Part shown: positions 49,578-58,173 of the stretch, in pieces
How the letters are laid out: the number at the start of each line of letters is the position of its first letter
Position numbering within the stretch: the first letter of the stretch is position 1
Assembly: GCA_024693285.1 (NCBI GenBank)
Contig: JAILLE010000038.1
Span: 124,001-188,000 of the forward strand
Reading direction: 5' to 3'
DNA: 64,000 nucleotides
From: Bacteroidales bacterium
Lineage (GTDB): Bacteria > Bacteroidota > Bacteroidia > Bacteroidales > UBA932
Position numbers and translations under genes: made by a program
Notes under the pieces: model-generated
What the model was told of the DNA's origin: nothing
Seen by the model: only the letters and a program-made list of their open reading frames with translations
Databases searched by the model: none

Positions 49578-50675
49578 CTATTTGTCGATCAGCAAGGCCT
49601 TGATTCTCGAGAATATCTCAATGTTTTCCATAACCTGACCGAACTTCCAGGCGGAAGCGCCGTAGGCGTATATGGGAACAGGAATACCGGAATGTCCGGT
49701 TGTGCCGAATTTGACATCAATACCAGTGTCACCTTTGGTGAAATCCTTGCTACCAGAGAGAAGCGTGACTCCACCAGTCTCATGGTCGGCGGTGACCACA
49801 ACGAGCGTTCCCTTGTGTGTGTCGGCATAATCAAACACGGCGTTCAACAACTTGTCAAACTCTTCCATCTCGAAGGTCAGCTGCTCGGCGTTATTCGCGT
49901 GCTCGGCATGGTCGATATGAGAGCCTTCGATCATGGCGAAGAAACCTTTCTTATTGTCGTCAAGGATATCCAGAGTGTGCATGGTTGCGTCCATCAGGAA
50001 GTCGGTGTCTCGTTCGATAGCCATAGGATAACTTCCGTCAGCAAAGAGGCCTATAATCGGGGTCTTCGTGGTCGCGTAAAAATCTTCAGGAGTGGCGGCA
50101 TATGTGAAACCCTCACGCACGGCCTTGTCGATCATATTCTCCGGAACCTTCTCAGGATCAGTAAAATACTTTCTACCACCACCAACGACTATATCCAGTC
50201 TTGCCGCAAGCATATCATTGATTATCTGGGTGCTCATGCCCCTGTTGGGCACATGGCCGTAGAAAGCCGAAGGAGTGGCGTCACATACGTGAGATGTCAC
50301 AACGATCCCAGTCGCGAGACCCTTTTGCTTGGCGAGCACGGCTAGACTGGGAACCGCTGTCGAGTCAGGTCCCATTCCGAGCATACTATTTTTCGTCTTG
50401 ACTCCACAAGCCATAGCCGTCCCGGATGCCGCTGAGTCAGTAACTCTGTTGTTTGCGGAATAAGTCTTGCTGATTCCGACAAACTGCGCGCGGTCAAAAC
50501 TAGTGGGAGCATAGTGGTTGTCAATCATCCAAGAAGAAGCGGCAGCAAGCCCCATTCCATCCCCAATGACCAGAATGACATTCTTAACCTTCTCAGTCTT
50601 GGGCGCTTTGTCAGCGGAATAACCTTGAGCGAACGGAATAGCAATTGCCAGGAGAATAAGGAAAATTCTTTTCAT
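49578..50675 (-). CDS. Alkaline phosphatase (exported)
   Basis: 365 aa, signal peptide MKRIFLILLAIAIPFAQGYS. Metal and active-site blocks: KNVILVIGDGMGLAAASSWM (Asp), the nucleophile Ser in NRVTDSAASGTAMACGVKTK, GSHIDHAEHANNAEQ (Asp/His) and VTADHETGGVTLLSG (Asp/His), with the final His in FGTTGHSGIPVPIYAYG. Shorter than E. coli PhoA but normal for the Bacteroidetes group. It releases phosphate from monoesters in the periplasm. A minus-strand TATATTTG at 50701-50694 is a likely -7 element. Its end meets the convergent golvesin-like gene with a 1-nt gap. Confidence 0.93.
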   Translation of the reverse strand: MKRIFLILLAIAIPFAQGYSADKAPKTEKVKNVILVIGDGMGLAAASSWMIDNHYAPTSFDRAQFVGISKTYSANNRVTDSAASGTAMACGVKTKNSMLGMGPDSTAVPSLAVLAKQKGLATGIVVTSHVCDATPSAFYGHVPNRGMSTQIINDMLAARLDIVVGGGRKYFTDPEKVPENMIDKAVREGFTYAATPEDFYATTKTPIIGLFADGSYPMAIERDTDFLMDATMHTLDILDDNKKGFFAMIEGSHIDHAEHANNAEQLTFEMEEFDKLLNAVFDYADTHKGTLVVVTADHETGGVTLLSGSKDFTKGDTGIDVKFGTTGHSGIPVPIYAYGASAWKFGQVMENIEIFSRIKALLIDK

Positions 50676-50747
50676 ATAAGCTTAATATTTTGACAAATAT
50701 AACAATAAAGGCCGGATTTTTCGTATATTGTGACAAATTGAATCACT

Positions 50748-51989
50748 ATGAGACTGAAGGCATTCCTTTTCCCCATCTTGTTGCTGGTCAGTTTCTCAGC
50801 ATACGCACAGACTGACTCGCAGACGCTTCCTTTCAGTGCCACCGGAACCGTTGTCGACTCCGAAACTGGCAAGCCTCTTCAATATGTCGGTGTCACTTTC
50901 ACCGGTCAGAGATACGCTACTGTGACTAACGTGGACGGTGTGTTCACCTTGAAGTCAGCGACAGAACCACAAACTATCGATTTCACCTTGCTTGGCTACA
51001 AGACCGTCAGGGTCATGTTCCCGAAAGACGGTGAACCACTGATGATCAAGATGCCCCGAGGAGAGCTCACCCTTGATGGAGCTTTTGTCATCGCCGACCC
51101 GTACAGCGTGCTGAACAGGGCAATTAACAAGATTAAGGATAATTACCCAAACCAGCCTGAGATATTCGACTGCTTTTACAGGGAAACCGTTCAGAAAAGG
51201 CAACGCTTTATCTATATTTCCGAAGCGGTGGCCAGGATGTTCAAGTCCTCATACACTAGGCTAGGCGTCATAGGAGACAGGATAGCCGTGGACAAGAGCC
51301 GCCAGCTTGTCAGTCCGGAAAAAAGAGACACCCTATCCGTGAAGGTAGTTGGAGGGCCTACTCAGGCTGTTCAGCTTGACATTGTCAAGAACGATGACCT
51401 GCTCAACAAGGCTGAGCTGGCCTACTATGACTTACTTATGGAGACACCGGCCACGATTGGAGACCGCCTGCAATTCGCTATAAGGCTGGTACCTAGGATG
51501 CAGGCCGACTATCCTCTATACAATGGAGTAATCTACATTGACAGAGAGACTTACGCCTTCACCCGTTTCGAGCTGGAATATGACATGAGGGACAGGGAGA
51601 AGGTCACCAGATCCATACTGATCAGTAAGCCCGCGGGGCTTAAATTCACCCCTACCCAGGTCTCCATCCGGTATGACTACACTCTTTCGGAGGGTGTCTC
51701 AAGGGTCAGCTACGTAAAGACTGTGATGCGTTTCAAATGCGACTGGAAGAAGCGCCTGCTGAGGACTGATTACACGGCTATCAGTGAGTTGGTCACGACC
51801 GACCGCCATTCGGATAATGTCGAGATTATCCCTCGAAAGGAAAGCTTCAGCAGCAGGGATGTCCTCGCTGAACAGGCCTCTGCCGATTACGATCCAGAGT
51901 TCTGGAAGGACTACAATATCATAGAGCCCTCCGAGAGTCTCGACAAGGCGATAATCAAGATCGTTCGGAAGACAGAAAAAATTGAGTAA
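50748..51989 (+). CDS. Carboxypeptidase-regulatory-like domain protein (exported)
   Basis: 413 aa, signal peptide MRLKAFLFPILLLVSFSAYA. An N-terminal CarboxypepD_reg-like beta-sandwich (GTVVDSETGKPLQYVGVTFT, YATVTNVDGVFTLKSATEPQ, DFTLLGYKTVRVMFP) is followed by a larger region, ADPYSVLNRAINKIKDNYPN, FDCFYRETVQKRQRFIYISE and YNGVIYIDRETYAFTRFELE, as in a common Bacteroidetes outer-membrane-associated family without a known function. No TonB box or beta-barrel is visible. Likely a periplasmic or outer-membrane accessory protein. Confidence 0.78.
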   Translation: MRLKAFLFPILLLVSFSAYAQTDSQTLPFSATGTVVDSETGKPLQYVGVTFTGQRYATVTNVDGVFTLKSATEPQTIDFTLLGYKTVRVMFPKDGEPLMIKMPRGELTLDGAFVIADPYSVLNRAINKIKDNYPNQPEIFDCFYRETVQKRQRFIYISEAVARMFKSSYTRLGVIGDRIAVDKSRQLVSPEKRDTLSVKVVGGPTQAVQLDIVKNDDLLNKAELAYYDLLMETPATIGDRLQFAIRLVPRMQADYPLYNGVIYIDRETYAFTRFELEYDMRDREKVTRSILISKPAGLKFTPTQVSIRYDYTLSEGVSRVSYVKTVMRFKCDWKKRLLRTDYTAISELVTTDRHSDNVEIIPRKESFSSRDVLAEQASADYDPEFWKDYNIIEPSESLDKAIIKIVRKTEKIE

Positions 51990-52002
51990 ATTTGCCTGAT
52001 AA

Positions 52003-52725
52003 ATGGCAAACGGCAGATTATACTTGATTCCCTCCCCTCTTGGGGGAGATGATCCGAGGGATGTGATCCCCGGACCTGTCTTGGAAAGGCTTACCAGCAT
52101 CAAAAGATATGTGGTCGAGGAGACCAGGACAGCCAGGCGTTTTCTCTCAGCGGCTGGCCTAAAAGGTCATATCGCTGACCTGGAGTTAAGGGAACTCAAT
52201 GAGCACACCCGACCGGAGGAGGTTGAGAACCTGCTTGAGTTATTCTCGGACACCGAAGGTCAACCAACCGATGTCGGTCTTATCTCGGAGGCTGGTCTCC
52301 CTGCCGTAGCCGATCCTGGAGCGGCACTGGTCGCCTTGTGCCATCAGCATGATATACAAGTGGTTCCATTTGTCGGTCCGTCTTCCTTGATGCTCGCCTT
52401 GATGGCCTCTGGGCTTAACGGGCAGAGCTTCGCTTTCCAGGGCTATCTTCCAGCCAAACCGGAGGAGAGGCGCAAGGCCATCAAAGACCTGGAAAAGAGG
52501 TCATCCCAGCTCGGTCAGACTGAGTTGTTCATCGAGACTCCCTACAGAAACGATTCGATGATGTCCGACCTTCTGGCCACCCTGCAGCCTTCGACGAGGC
52601 TCTGCGTTGCTGCCGACATCACTCTCCCGGACGAGACGATAATAACAAAAACAGTCAAGGCATGGCGGTCGGCTCCCATCACTATCGGCAAAAGGCCTTG
52701 CGTATTCCTCTTACTAGCGAAATAG
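52003..52725 (+). CDS. RsmI-like SAM-dependent methyltransferase (tetrapyrrole methylase fold)
   Basis: 240 aa. Relatives of RsmI start NGRLYLIPSPLGG, with RYVVEETRTARRFLSAAGLK, the SAM site VGLISEAGLPAVADPGAALV, VPFVGPSSLMLALMASGLNG and FAFQGYLPAKPEERRKAIKD, then TELFIETPYRNDSMMSDLLA. Known: RsmI methylates the 2'-O of a 16S rRNA cytidine; this shorter variant is the second Bacteroidetes paralogue and its target is uncertain. It lies 15 nt before folB. Confidence 0.85.
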   Translation: MANGRLYLIPSPLGGDDPRDVIPGPVLERLTSIKRYVVEETRTARRFLSAAGLKGHIADLELRELNEHTRPEEVENLLELFSDTEGQPTDVGLISEAGLPAVADPGAALVALCHQHDIQVVPFVGPSSLMLALMASGLNGQSFAFQGYLPAKPEERRKAIKDLEKRSSQLGQTELFIETPYRNDSMMSDLLATLQPSTRLCVAADITLPDETIITKTVKAWRSAPITIGKRPCVFLLLAK

Positions 52726-52740
52726 TTGATCCTGAGCGAT

Positions 52741-53145
52741 ATGATGATAGATAGAGATATAACCATAGAATTGACCGGAATGGAGTTCCACGCCTTCCAC
52801 GGATGTCTGGAGCAGGAGCGGAAGGAGGGAAACACGTTTGTGGTCGATTTCCGTGGCAAAAGGGACGGGAAGAAGGCCGCTAAAACGGATGACCTGCATA
52901 ACACAGCCGACTATAGCAAGATCTATGAGATTGTGGCCGCCCAGATGGCAAAGCCTTCGAATCTTCTGGAGAATGTAGCCGGGAGGATCGTCGACGCCAT
53001 CATGGAGGCAGACTTCGGATTCTGGTTCGTACAGGTCAGAGTCTCAAAGAAGAACCCTCCGGTCGGAGGGGCATGTTCCTGGTCAAGGGTGACCGCAACC
53101 TGGGGAAAAGAGCTTCAGCATGAAATAATCAACGAGTCTTTCTGA
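52741..53145 (+). CDS. folB: Dihydroneopterin aldolase
   Basis: 134 aa from the ATG at 52741 (or the second ATG at 52744). Family motifs: IELTGMEFHAFHGCLEQERK (with the expected Gly and catalytic Glu context), DDLHNTADYSKIYEIVAAQM, LENVAGRIVDAIM and the catalytic Lys region VRVSKKNPPVGGACSWSRVT. It converts dihydroneopterin to 6-hydroxymethyl-dihydropterin in folate synthesis. It directly precedes mtaB by 2 nt. Confidence 0.9.
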   Translation: MMIDRDITIELTGMEFHAFHGCLEQERKEGNTFVVDFRGKRDGKKAAKTDDLHNTADYSKIYEIVAAQMAKPSNLLENVAGRIVDAIMEADFGFWFVQVRVSKKNPPVGGACSWSRVTATWGKELQHEIINESF

Positions 53146-53147
53146 AT

Positions 53148-54572
53148 ATGAGAATAGCCTTCCTCACACTCGGTTGCAAGCTCAATTATGCTGAGACCTC
53201 GACTTATGAGCGGGGTTTTGTGGCGGCTGGATTGGAGGTCGTTCCGTGGGAAGAAAAGGCTGATGCTTATCTGATTAACACTTGCTCGGTGACTGAGAGG
53301 GCCGAGAAGAAGTGCCGCAATGCGATCCGGAAGGTTCACAGGGTCTCGCCTGATGCGAAGATTGTGGTGACTGGTTGCTATGCGCAGCTTCGGCGTGAGG
53401 AGTTGGAGGCTATCGAAGGCGTCGCCCTCGTCTTCGGTGCCACCGAAAAAGGCCGCGTCGTCCCCGATACCTTGAGCTTATTAAGAGAGGGTGGTCTGGA
53501 GGGTATACTCCTCCCGGCGGGTAAATCCCTCCCACCAGCTTCGCTGGCGGGCCCCTCCCGTTCACCTGGCCACGGGCGGCCAGGCCCTCCGGGGGGAGTA
53601 TACCCTCCAGACCAGCAGCCAAACAAAGAAACAGTAGCAACCGGGGACAATACCCTCCCCCGACGAGAAAGCCAAATTCTGGAGGCGTTTTCTTCGGAGG
53701 AGCGGACTCGGTCGTTTTTGAAGGTGCAGGACGGGTGCGACAACTTCTGCGCCTACTGCACAGTCCCCTACGCCCGCGGCCTCTCCCGCAACATCTCCAT
53801 CGCCGACGCCATCGCCCAAGCCAGGCAGATAGCCACCCTCGGAGTCAAGGAGATAGTGATCACGGGTGTCAACACAGGTGACTTCGGACGCACCACCGGG
53901 GAGAGTTTCCTCGAGCTACTGAAACGGCTGAACGACGTGGAAGGCATTGAACGTTACAGGATTTCATCCATTGAGCCCAACCTCATCACCGAAGAAATCG
54001 TGGACTGGATCGCCTCAGGCACGAAGTTCCAACCACATTTCCATATTCCCCTGCAGTCAGGAGCCGACGAGATATTGAGCCGTGTCAGAAGACGTTACAC
54101 TACTGAGTTCTTTGCTGACAGGATTGAATATATACGCTCAAAGATGGATCCCAGGCCGGGTGAGCCACAAGGCAACCTGAAGCCATACGTGTTCTTCGGA
54201 ATTGACGTTATCGCCGGCCTACCCGGAGAGACGGACGAACTCTTTGAGAAAACATATTCATTCCTTAAAGACACGATCAGGCCCGCCTTCATCCACATAT
54301 TCCCCTATTCATGCAGACCGGGAACAATGGCGGCAGGCTGGAAGGACCAGGTCAAGGATTCGGTCAAAACAGAAAGGGTTGAAAAATTGGAAACTCTTTG
54401 TAATGAGTTACATACCGAGTTTGTGGAGAAGAACCGCGGACGACTGTCGCAAGTGCTGTGGGAGTCGGATGTGAAAGATGGGATGATGGGAGGATATTCG
54501 GGCAATTATATCAGGGTCGAGAGACCGTTCGATCCATTGAAAGTGAACACTATAGAAGATGTGATATTATGA
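53148..54572 (+). CDS. mtaB: tRNA t6A methylthiotransferase MtaB with in-frame repeat insertion
   Basis: 474 aa, radical SAM enzyme adding a methylthio group to N6-threonylcarbamoyladenosine-37 of tRNA. N-terminal UPF0004 domain with Cys residues in FLTLGCKLNYAETSTYERGF, LINTCSVTERAEKKCRNAIR and VVTGCYAQLRREELEAIEGV; radical SAM site DGCDNFCAYCTVPYARGLSR; C-terminal HIFPYSCRPGTMAAGW. Odd: between DTLSLLREGG and LPRRESQILEAF it carries about 55 extra Pro/Gly/Ser-rich residues (SLPPASLAGPSRSPGHGRPG) encoded by a 121-bp palindromic element with perfect 20-bp arms. That point is the linker between the two domains, so activity may be retained. It overlaps the next gene by 4 nt (ATGA). Confidence 0.9.
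   Translation: MRIAFLTLGCKLNYAETSTYERGFVAAGLEVVPWEEKADAYLINTCSVTERAEKKCRNAIRKVHRVSPDAKIVVTGCYAQLRREELEAIEGVALVFGATEKGRVVPDTLSLLREGGLEGILLPAGKSLPPASLAGPSRSPGHGRPGPPGGVYPPDQQPNKETVATGDNTLPRRESQILEAFSSEERTRSFLKVQDGCDNFCAYCTVPYARGLSRNISIADAIAQARQIATLGVKEIVITGVNTGDFGRTTGESFLELLKRLNDVEGIERYRISSIEPNLITEEIVDWIASGTKFQPHFHIPLQSGADEILSRVRRRYTTEFFADRIEYIRSKMDPRPGEPQGNLKPYVFFGIDVIAGLPGETDELFEKTYSFLKDTIRPAFIHIFPYSCRPGTMAAGWKDQVKDSVKTERVEKLETLCNELHTEFVEKNRGRLSQVLWESDVKDGMMGGYSGNYIRVERPFDPLKVNTIEDVIL
53492..53614. repeat. Palindrome-bounded in-frame coding element, copy C (in mtaB)
   Basis: Arms TGGTCTGGAGGGTATACTCC and GGAGTATACCCTCCAGACCA are perfect 20-bp inverted repeats enclosing about 83 nt, with an inner hairpin CCAGCTTCGCTGG. 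Size and arrangement match copies A and B, but the internal sequence differs, so it is a related class rather than the same element. Confidence 0.8.
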
Positions 54573-55726
54573 CGGGAAGCGGAGCGAGACTGACTTTTCT
54601 TGGCACAGGAACTTCGCAGGGTGTGCCGATTATCGGTTGCAAGTGTGATGTGTGCCGCTCGGCGGATCCTCGGGACAAGCGCTTCCGGGCGTCAGTGTTC
54701 GTGGAATATGGCGGGTTGAACATCCTTGTGGATGCCGGGCCGGATTTCAGGATGCAGATGATCGGCCACGAAATCAGCCACCTTGACGCCATCTTATTGA
54801 CTCACAACCACAAAGACCACACAGGCGGACTCGATGATGTGCGATCACTCAATTATATCGACCGCCGAGCGGCCGAAATCTATTGCGAGCGGAATGTCCT
54901 TGAGGACTTGATCCGGGAATATCCCTACGTCTTCAAGTTCCCGAAGTATCCCGGAGCCCCCGAATGGATGCTTCACGTCATCGATGAACACCCCTTCATT
55001 CTCCGCAAAGACTCCTCCGACAAAGAGCTCGTCTGGGTCCATGACGTCGGCTACCACTACCGCATGAACGACGGCACCCTCGTCCCCACCGCCCGCTCCC
55101 TCGAGGACATGATCAGTACCGCCGAAGTAGCCGGCTCTGGTGGCTCGACCGCCTCGCTTCGCGAGGCCCCACCGCTCGCGTCGCAAAGCGACGCTCCGGT
55201 CCCCCCTCTTACAGTGCCGAGGGTGGCATGGGTCTCGCCATCCAGACTGGCTACTTCCGCTCCCTTTAGAGACTCGGAGCAAAGCGACGCAGGGAGTCTG
55301 AGGGGAACGCCCCTCAGTCCCCCTAGGGGGCGCAGGGGGGTTGACATAGCCCCCGCATCGGGGATTACGACAGTAATCCCGATAAGGGGGCTTCACGACA
55401 AATTGCCGGTACTGGGATTCAGGTTCGGGGATATAGCGTATCTGACGGACATGAGCGAGATTCCGGAGAGCGAATTCGCGAAGCTACAAGGGCTGAAACA
55501 CTTGACACTCAACACAGTAGGCTACAACAAGCATCACTCCCACTTCAGCCTTCAAGAAACCCTCACCCTCGCCGACCGCATCCGCCCCACCCACACATGG
55601 CTCACCCACCTCTCTCACTCCTTCCCCGTCCACGAGCAATTCTGTAAAGAACTGGAGCGGATGTGCCAAGAACAGCACATCCACTCCACAGTCCTCCCGG
55701 CTTACGACGGGCTGGTTATTGAATAA
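54569..55726 (+). CDS. MBL-fold phosphodiesterase/hydrolase (PhnP-like) with large in-frame repeat insertions
   Basis: 385 aa from the ATG at 54569, overlapping the mtaB stop by 4 nt (the track starts earlier, inside mtaB). Typical opening LTFLGTGTSQGVPIIGCKCD, metal site ILLTHNHKDHTGGLDDVRSL and the second half ITTVIPIRGLHDKLPVLGFR, HLTLNTVGYNKHHSHFSLQE, THTWLTHLSHSFPVHEQFCK. Relatives are about 250 aa. The surplus is an insertion after TARSLEDMISTAEVA of repeat copy B (SGGSTASLREAPPLASQSDA) and a second block (RDSEQSDAGSLRGTPLSPPR). Metal ligands are all outside the insertion. Function of this subfamily is uncertain. Confidence 0.85.
   Translation: MTGSGARLTFLGTGTSQGVPIIGCKCDVCRSADPRDKRFRASVFVEYGGLNILVDAGPDFRMQMIGHEISHLDAILLTHNHKDHTGGLDDVRSLNYIDRRAAEIYCERNVLEDLIREYPYVFKFPKYPGAPEWMLHVIDEHPFILRKDSSDKELVWVHDVGYHYRMNDGTLVPTARSLEDMISTAEVAGSGGSTASLREAPPLASQSDAPVPPLTVPRVAWVSPSRLATSAPFRDSEQSDAGSLRGTPLSPPRGRRGVDIAPASGITTVIPIRGLHDKLPVLGFRFGDIAYLTDMSEIPESEFAKLQGLKHLTLNTVGYNKHHSHFSLQETLTLADRIRPTHTWLTHLSHSFPVHEQFCKELERMCQEQHIHSTVLPAYDGLVIE
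55134..55251 (+). repeat. 118-bp in-frame coding repeat, copy B
   Basis: Same 118-bp core as copy A (GCTCTGGTGGCTCGACCGCC through CCATCCAGACTGGC). It differs only in a 13-nt block, where it has the perfect hairpin GCGTCGC-aaa-GCGACGC. Outside the core it is flanked by its own inverted arms CCGAAGTAGC / GCTACTTCCG. Confidence 0.85.
55252..55392. repeat. Second repeat block with nested hairpins (in the MBL gene)
   Basis: Contains CTGAGGGG-aacg-CCCCTCAG, and a nested pair AGCCCCC ... GGGATTAC-gaca-GTAATCCC ... GGGGGCT (55348-55392). The frame stays open (SLRGTPLSPPRGRRGVDIAP). It seems to be a separate element inserted beside copy B. Confidence 0.6.
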
Positions 55727-55746
55727 GACTTAGAATATGCTGGCCG

Positions 55747-56085
55747 TCAGTTCTTATCGACAACCTTCTCCGTCTCGTAGCCGAGCTTCTTGATAGCCTT
55801 CTCGAGCTTTTCCTCATCAGTCTTGGAAGGATCGTACTTGATCGTGACTTCCTTGTTTTCGAGAGTGACTTTGAGATCCATGACTCCCCTCTCGAAAGAC
55901 ATATTCTCTGTGATCTTCTTTACGCAGTTCTTGCAAGTCATCGAGGTCTTGAAAGTCACTGTGACAGGATCAGCTTTCTTAGGCTTCTGATCACTGATGG
56001 TGACTGACTCCTGGGCAGTCAATGCAGGCCCTGCGGGGGCACCCGCCAAAAGGCAAAGGGCAATAAATAACGCTTTCATATTCAA
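55747..56085 (-). CDS. Exported heavy-metal-associated (HMA) domain protein
   Basis: 112 aa with signal peptide MNMKALFIALCLLAGAPAGP. One HMA fold: TFKTSMTCKNCVKKITENMS with the CxxC metal site, VMDLKVTLENKEVTIKYDPS and KLEKAIKKLGYETEKVVDKN. It binds a soft metal such as copper in the periplasm. It lies 6 nt downstream of a TonB-dependent receptor gene; such HMA/TonB pairs are common in Bacteroidetes and suggest metal capture or export. Confidence 0.88.
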   Translation of the reverse strand: MNMKALFIALCLLAGAPAGPALTAQESVTISDQKPKKADPVTVTFKTSMTCKNCVKKITENMSFERGVMDLKVTLENKEVTIKYDPSKTDEEKLEKAIKKLGYETEKVVDKN

Positions 56086-56091
56086 TTAGTT

Positions 56092-58173
56092 TTATTCTGT
56101 TTTCCAAATAGTCACTCTAATACCCGCATAGACCGTAGCTCCCATCAAGGGGCCCCATACGGCGCTGGCGTCGAAATCACTTGTGGCGGTGTCGACCATC
56201 CCGTCCGCCATCTTCTCACCGAGAATAACATTCTTCTGCCGGAATCCGGTCAAGTTCTCTCCTCCAAGATAAATGTCAAATCCCTTGAAACGCCGGGTCA
56301 CCTGGGCATAGACCAGAGGATATACCGGAGTCCTGCCTTCCGGATATAGGAGCTTGCCACTCTCATCCTTCAGATCTCTCATGAAATCATACACACGGGA
56401 TGATCCGTTTACGGATCCTGTCAGGTCGAATATCCAACGGCTTAGGTTGGTCTTATACTGAAAGTTAGCGACTCCCTTGAAACGGCTGGTCAGCGGAACA
56501 TCGCGTAAACCTCCCGTCATGTAGGTGGTCCTGGCATCGGTGTACCTGGCTGTCAAATCAATCGTAAAATGAGATGAAGGCTCCAGGTGGAAATCCGCTT
56601 GATAGCTGTCACTCAATGACTTTCCGTCCAATGGATAGAAGGCGATCTGGCCAGGTGCGAGCTCGTAGTCCACAATCAGCTGATCTGAGAACCTGGTCGA
56701 GAAATAGTCCAGGCTCAAATAGTTATCCTCGTTGAAATAGAAGGTGGCATTGCCGCCATAGGTCCAAGAATCCTCAAGCTGGTGGGAAAGGAAGTTCCCG
56801 ATAAAACCTTTTCCTGTAGAGAACACCCCAAAGTGGTCCACGAGAGGAAGGGCGTTCCTCAATCCCCTGCCGCCATTAGCCCGCAGGACGACGGATTCGA
56901 ACGGCTGGTATTTAAGGGTGACCCTGGGCGAGAAGCGGAAGCCATTATCCTTGAACCAATCCCCATTCAGTCCGATTATCGCCGAGAACGTGTCCTCAGT
57001 ATGGAACGTATACTCCGCATAGGCCCTGGCATTCACCAGATTGGTCGTGATCGGGCTGAACGAGTTATTGACTCCTGTAGGAAGATATCTGTCAAGAGAC
57101 TCGTTGTAACTGTCGATCATTGTGCTCAAGCCTGCCGAGAAATCGTGATTCTCAGAAAAGGCGTCACGAAACATCAGGTTGATAAAACCTGAATGCTGGC
57201 GACCTGAATATGCGGACGGCCCGAAGCCGGCATCCATATTATTGTACGTGTAATCCCCTATCACAGCGACACTTGCGGAGTTATCCTCACGAAGGGGCTT
57301 TCCTATCTTGATATAGCCATTGAGGCGTGTGTTGGTTATATCTGATTGCCAACCATGATGTTCCTGGCCACCGAGCCTGGAGTCGTACAAGGCGCTGCCG
57401 CCCCAACGGATCTGAAGCTCAGGGGTGTACCAGAACCAACGGTTACCGACATTAACCTGCTTTCTCATCGGATCGTCCATGAATCCGTCCATATTCATGT
57501 CATGTGACTTGAAATTACCCTCGGCGTGACCGAGGATTATTGTGGACAGTTTCTCTCCGAACTGGAGCGAGGAGGCAAGGTTGAAGTCAGTCTTGGTGTC
57601 GGACATGCCTACAACATTGATAAACAGAGGGATCTCATCGGTAGGCTTTCGGAACTCAGTGTTAATCTGTCCGGTCATGGACTCGGTGCCATTGATTACT
57701 GATGGCGAGCCTTTGGCGATCTGGATGCTCTCCATCCAAGGGCCGGGAACAAAAGACAACCCGAATGGAGCGCTCAATCCCCTCATGACCGGCCGGTTCT
57801 CCTCAAGCATCTGGAGATATACTCCTGAAAGGCCAAGAAGGCGGATCTGACGGGCTCCGGTGACGGCATCTGAATATCCGACCGTGACGCTGGCGGAATT
57901 CTCGAAACTCTCGGCCAAGTTACAGCAGGCCAGTTTCATAAGGCCGGCGGATGATATGACTTCAGTGCGGAGTTCCTTGCCCTTGGATAGACTGTTGGCC
58001 TGCCTGCGGGAGGTGAAGACTGTAGCTTTCAACGTGTCTTCACGATCCTGTTGGGCATTAGCGGGAACAGTAAACGGGACCAGAAACAAGGCCACCAAAA
58101 TGATTGTTTTGAGCTTACTCAATCGCAAAAAAAGTCCGTTAAACGCGCCACAATGCTGCAAATTACATACCAT
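56092..58173 (-). CDS. TonB-dependent outer-membrane receptor
   Basis: 693 aa. The ATG at 58173 shares one base with the recQ stop (TGATG), supporting coupling, but a signal peptide starts only near residue 18 (LSKLKTIILVALFLVPFTVP), so the real start could be later. Plug domain: ASVTVGYSDAVTGARQIRLL, LGLSGVYLQMLEENRPVMRG, IQIAKGSPSVINGTESMTGQ. It continues into a beta-barrel with alternating aromatic strands, ending VYAGIRVTIWKTE. No N-terminal carboxypeptidase-like domain, so it is not a SusC. The downstream HMA gene points to a metal complex as substrate. Confidence 0.88.
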   Translation of the reverse strand: MVCNLQHCGAFNGLFLRLSKLKTIILVALFLVPFTVPANAQQDREDTLKATVFTSRRQANSLSKGKELRTEVISSAGLMKLACCNLAESFENSASVTVGYSDAVTGARQIRLLGLSGVYLQMLEENRPVMRGLSAPFGLSFVPGPWMESIQIAKGSPSVINGTESMTGQINTEFRKPTDEIPLFINVVGMSDTKTDFNLASSLQFGEKLSTIILGHAEGNFKSHDMNMDGFMDDPMRKQVNVGNRWFWYTPELQIRWGGSALYDSRLGGQEHHGWQSDITNTRLNGYIKIGKPLREDNSASVAVIGDYTYNNMDAGFGPSAYSGRQHSGFINLMFRDAFSENHDFSAGLSTMIDSYNESLDRYLPTGVNNSFSPITTNLVNARAYAEYTFHTEDTFSAIIGLNGDWFKDNGFRFSPRVTLKYQPFESVVLRANGGRGLRNALPLVDHFGVFSTGKGFIGNFLSHQLEDSWTYGGNATFYFNEDNYLSLDYFSTRFSDQLIVDYELAPGQIAFYPLDGKSLSDSYQADFHLEPSSHFTIDLTARYTDARTTYMTGGLRDVPLTSRFKGVANFQYKTNLSRWIFDLTGSVNGSSRVYDFMRDLKDESGKLLYPEGRTPVYPLVYAQVTRRFKGFDIYLGGENLTGFRQKNVILGEKMADGMVDTATSDFDASAVWGPLMGATVYAGIRVTIWKTE

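Noticed and set aside
54458-54568. N-terminal extension of the MBL gene into mtaB
   Set aside because: The extra 37 residues overlap the conserved end of MtaB; the ATG at 54569 starts the family's usual LTFLGTGTSQG block.
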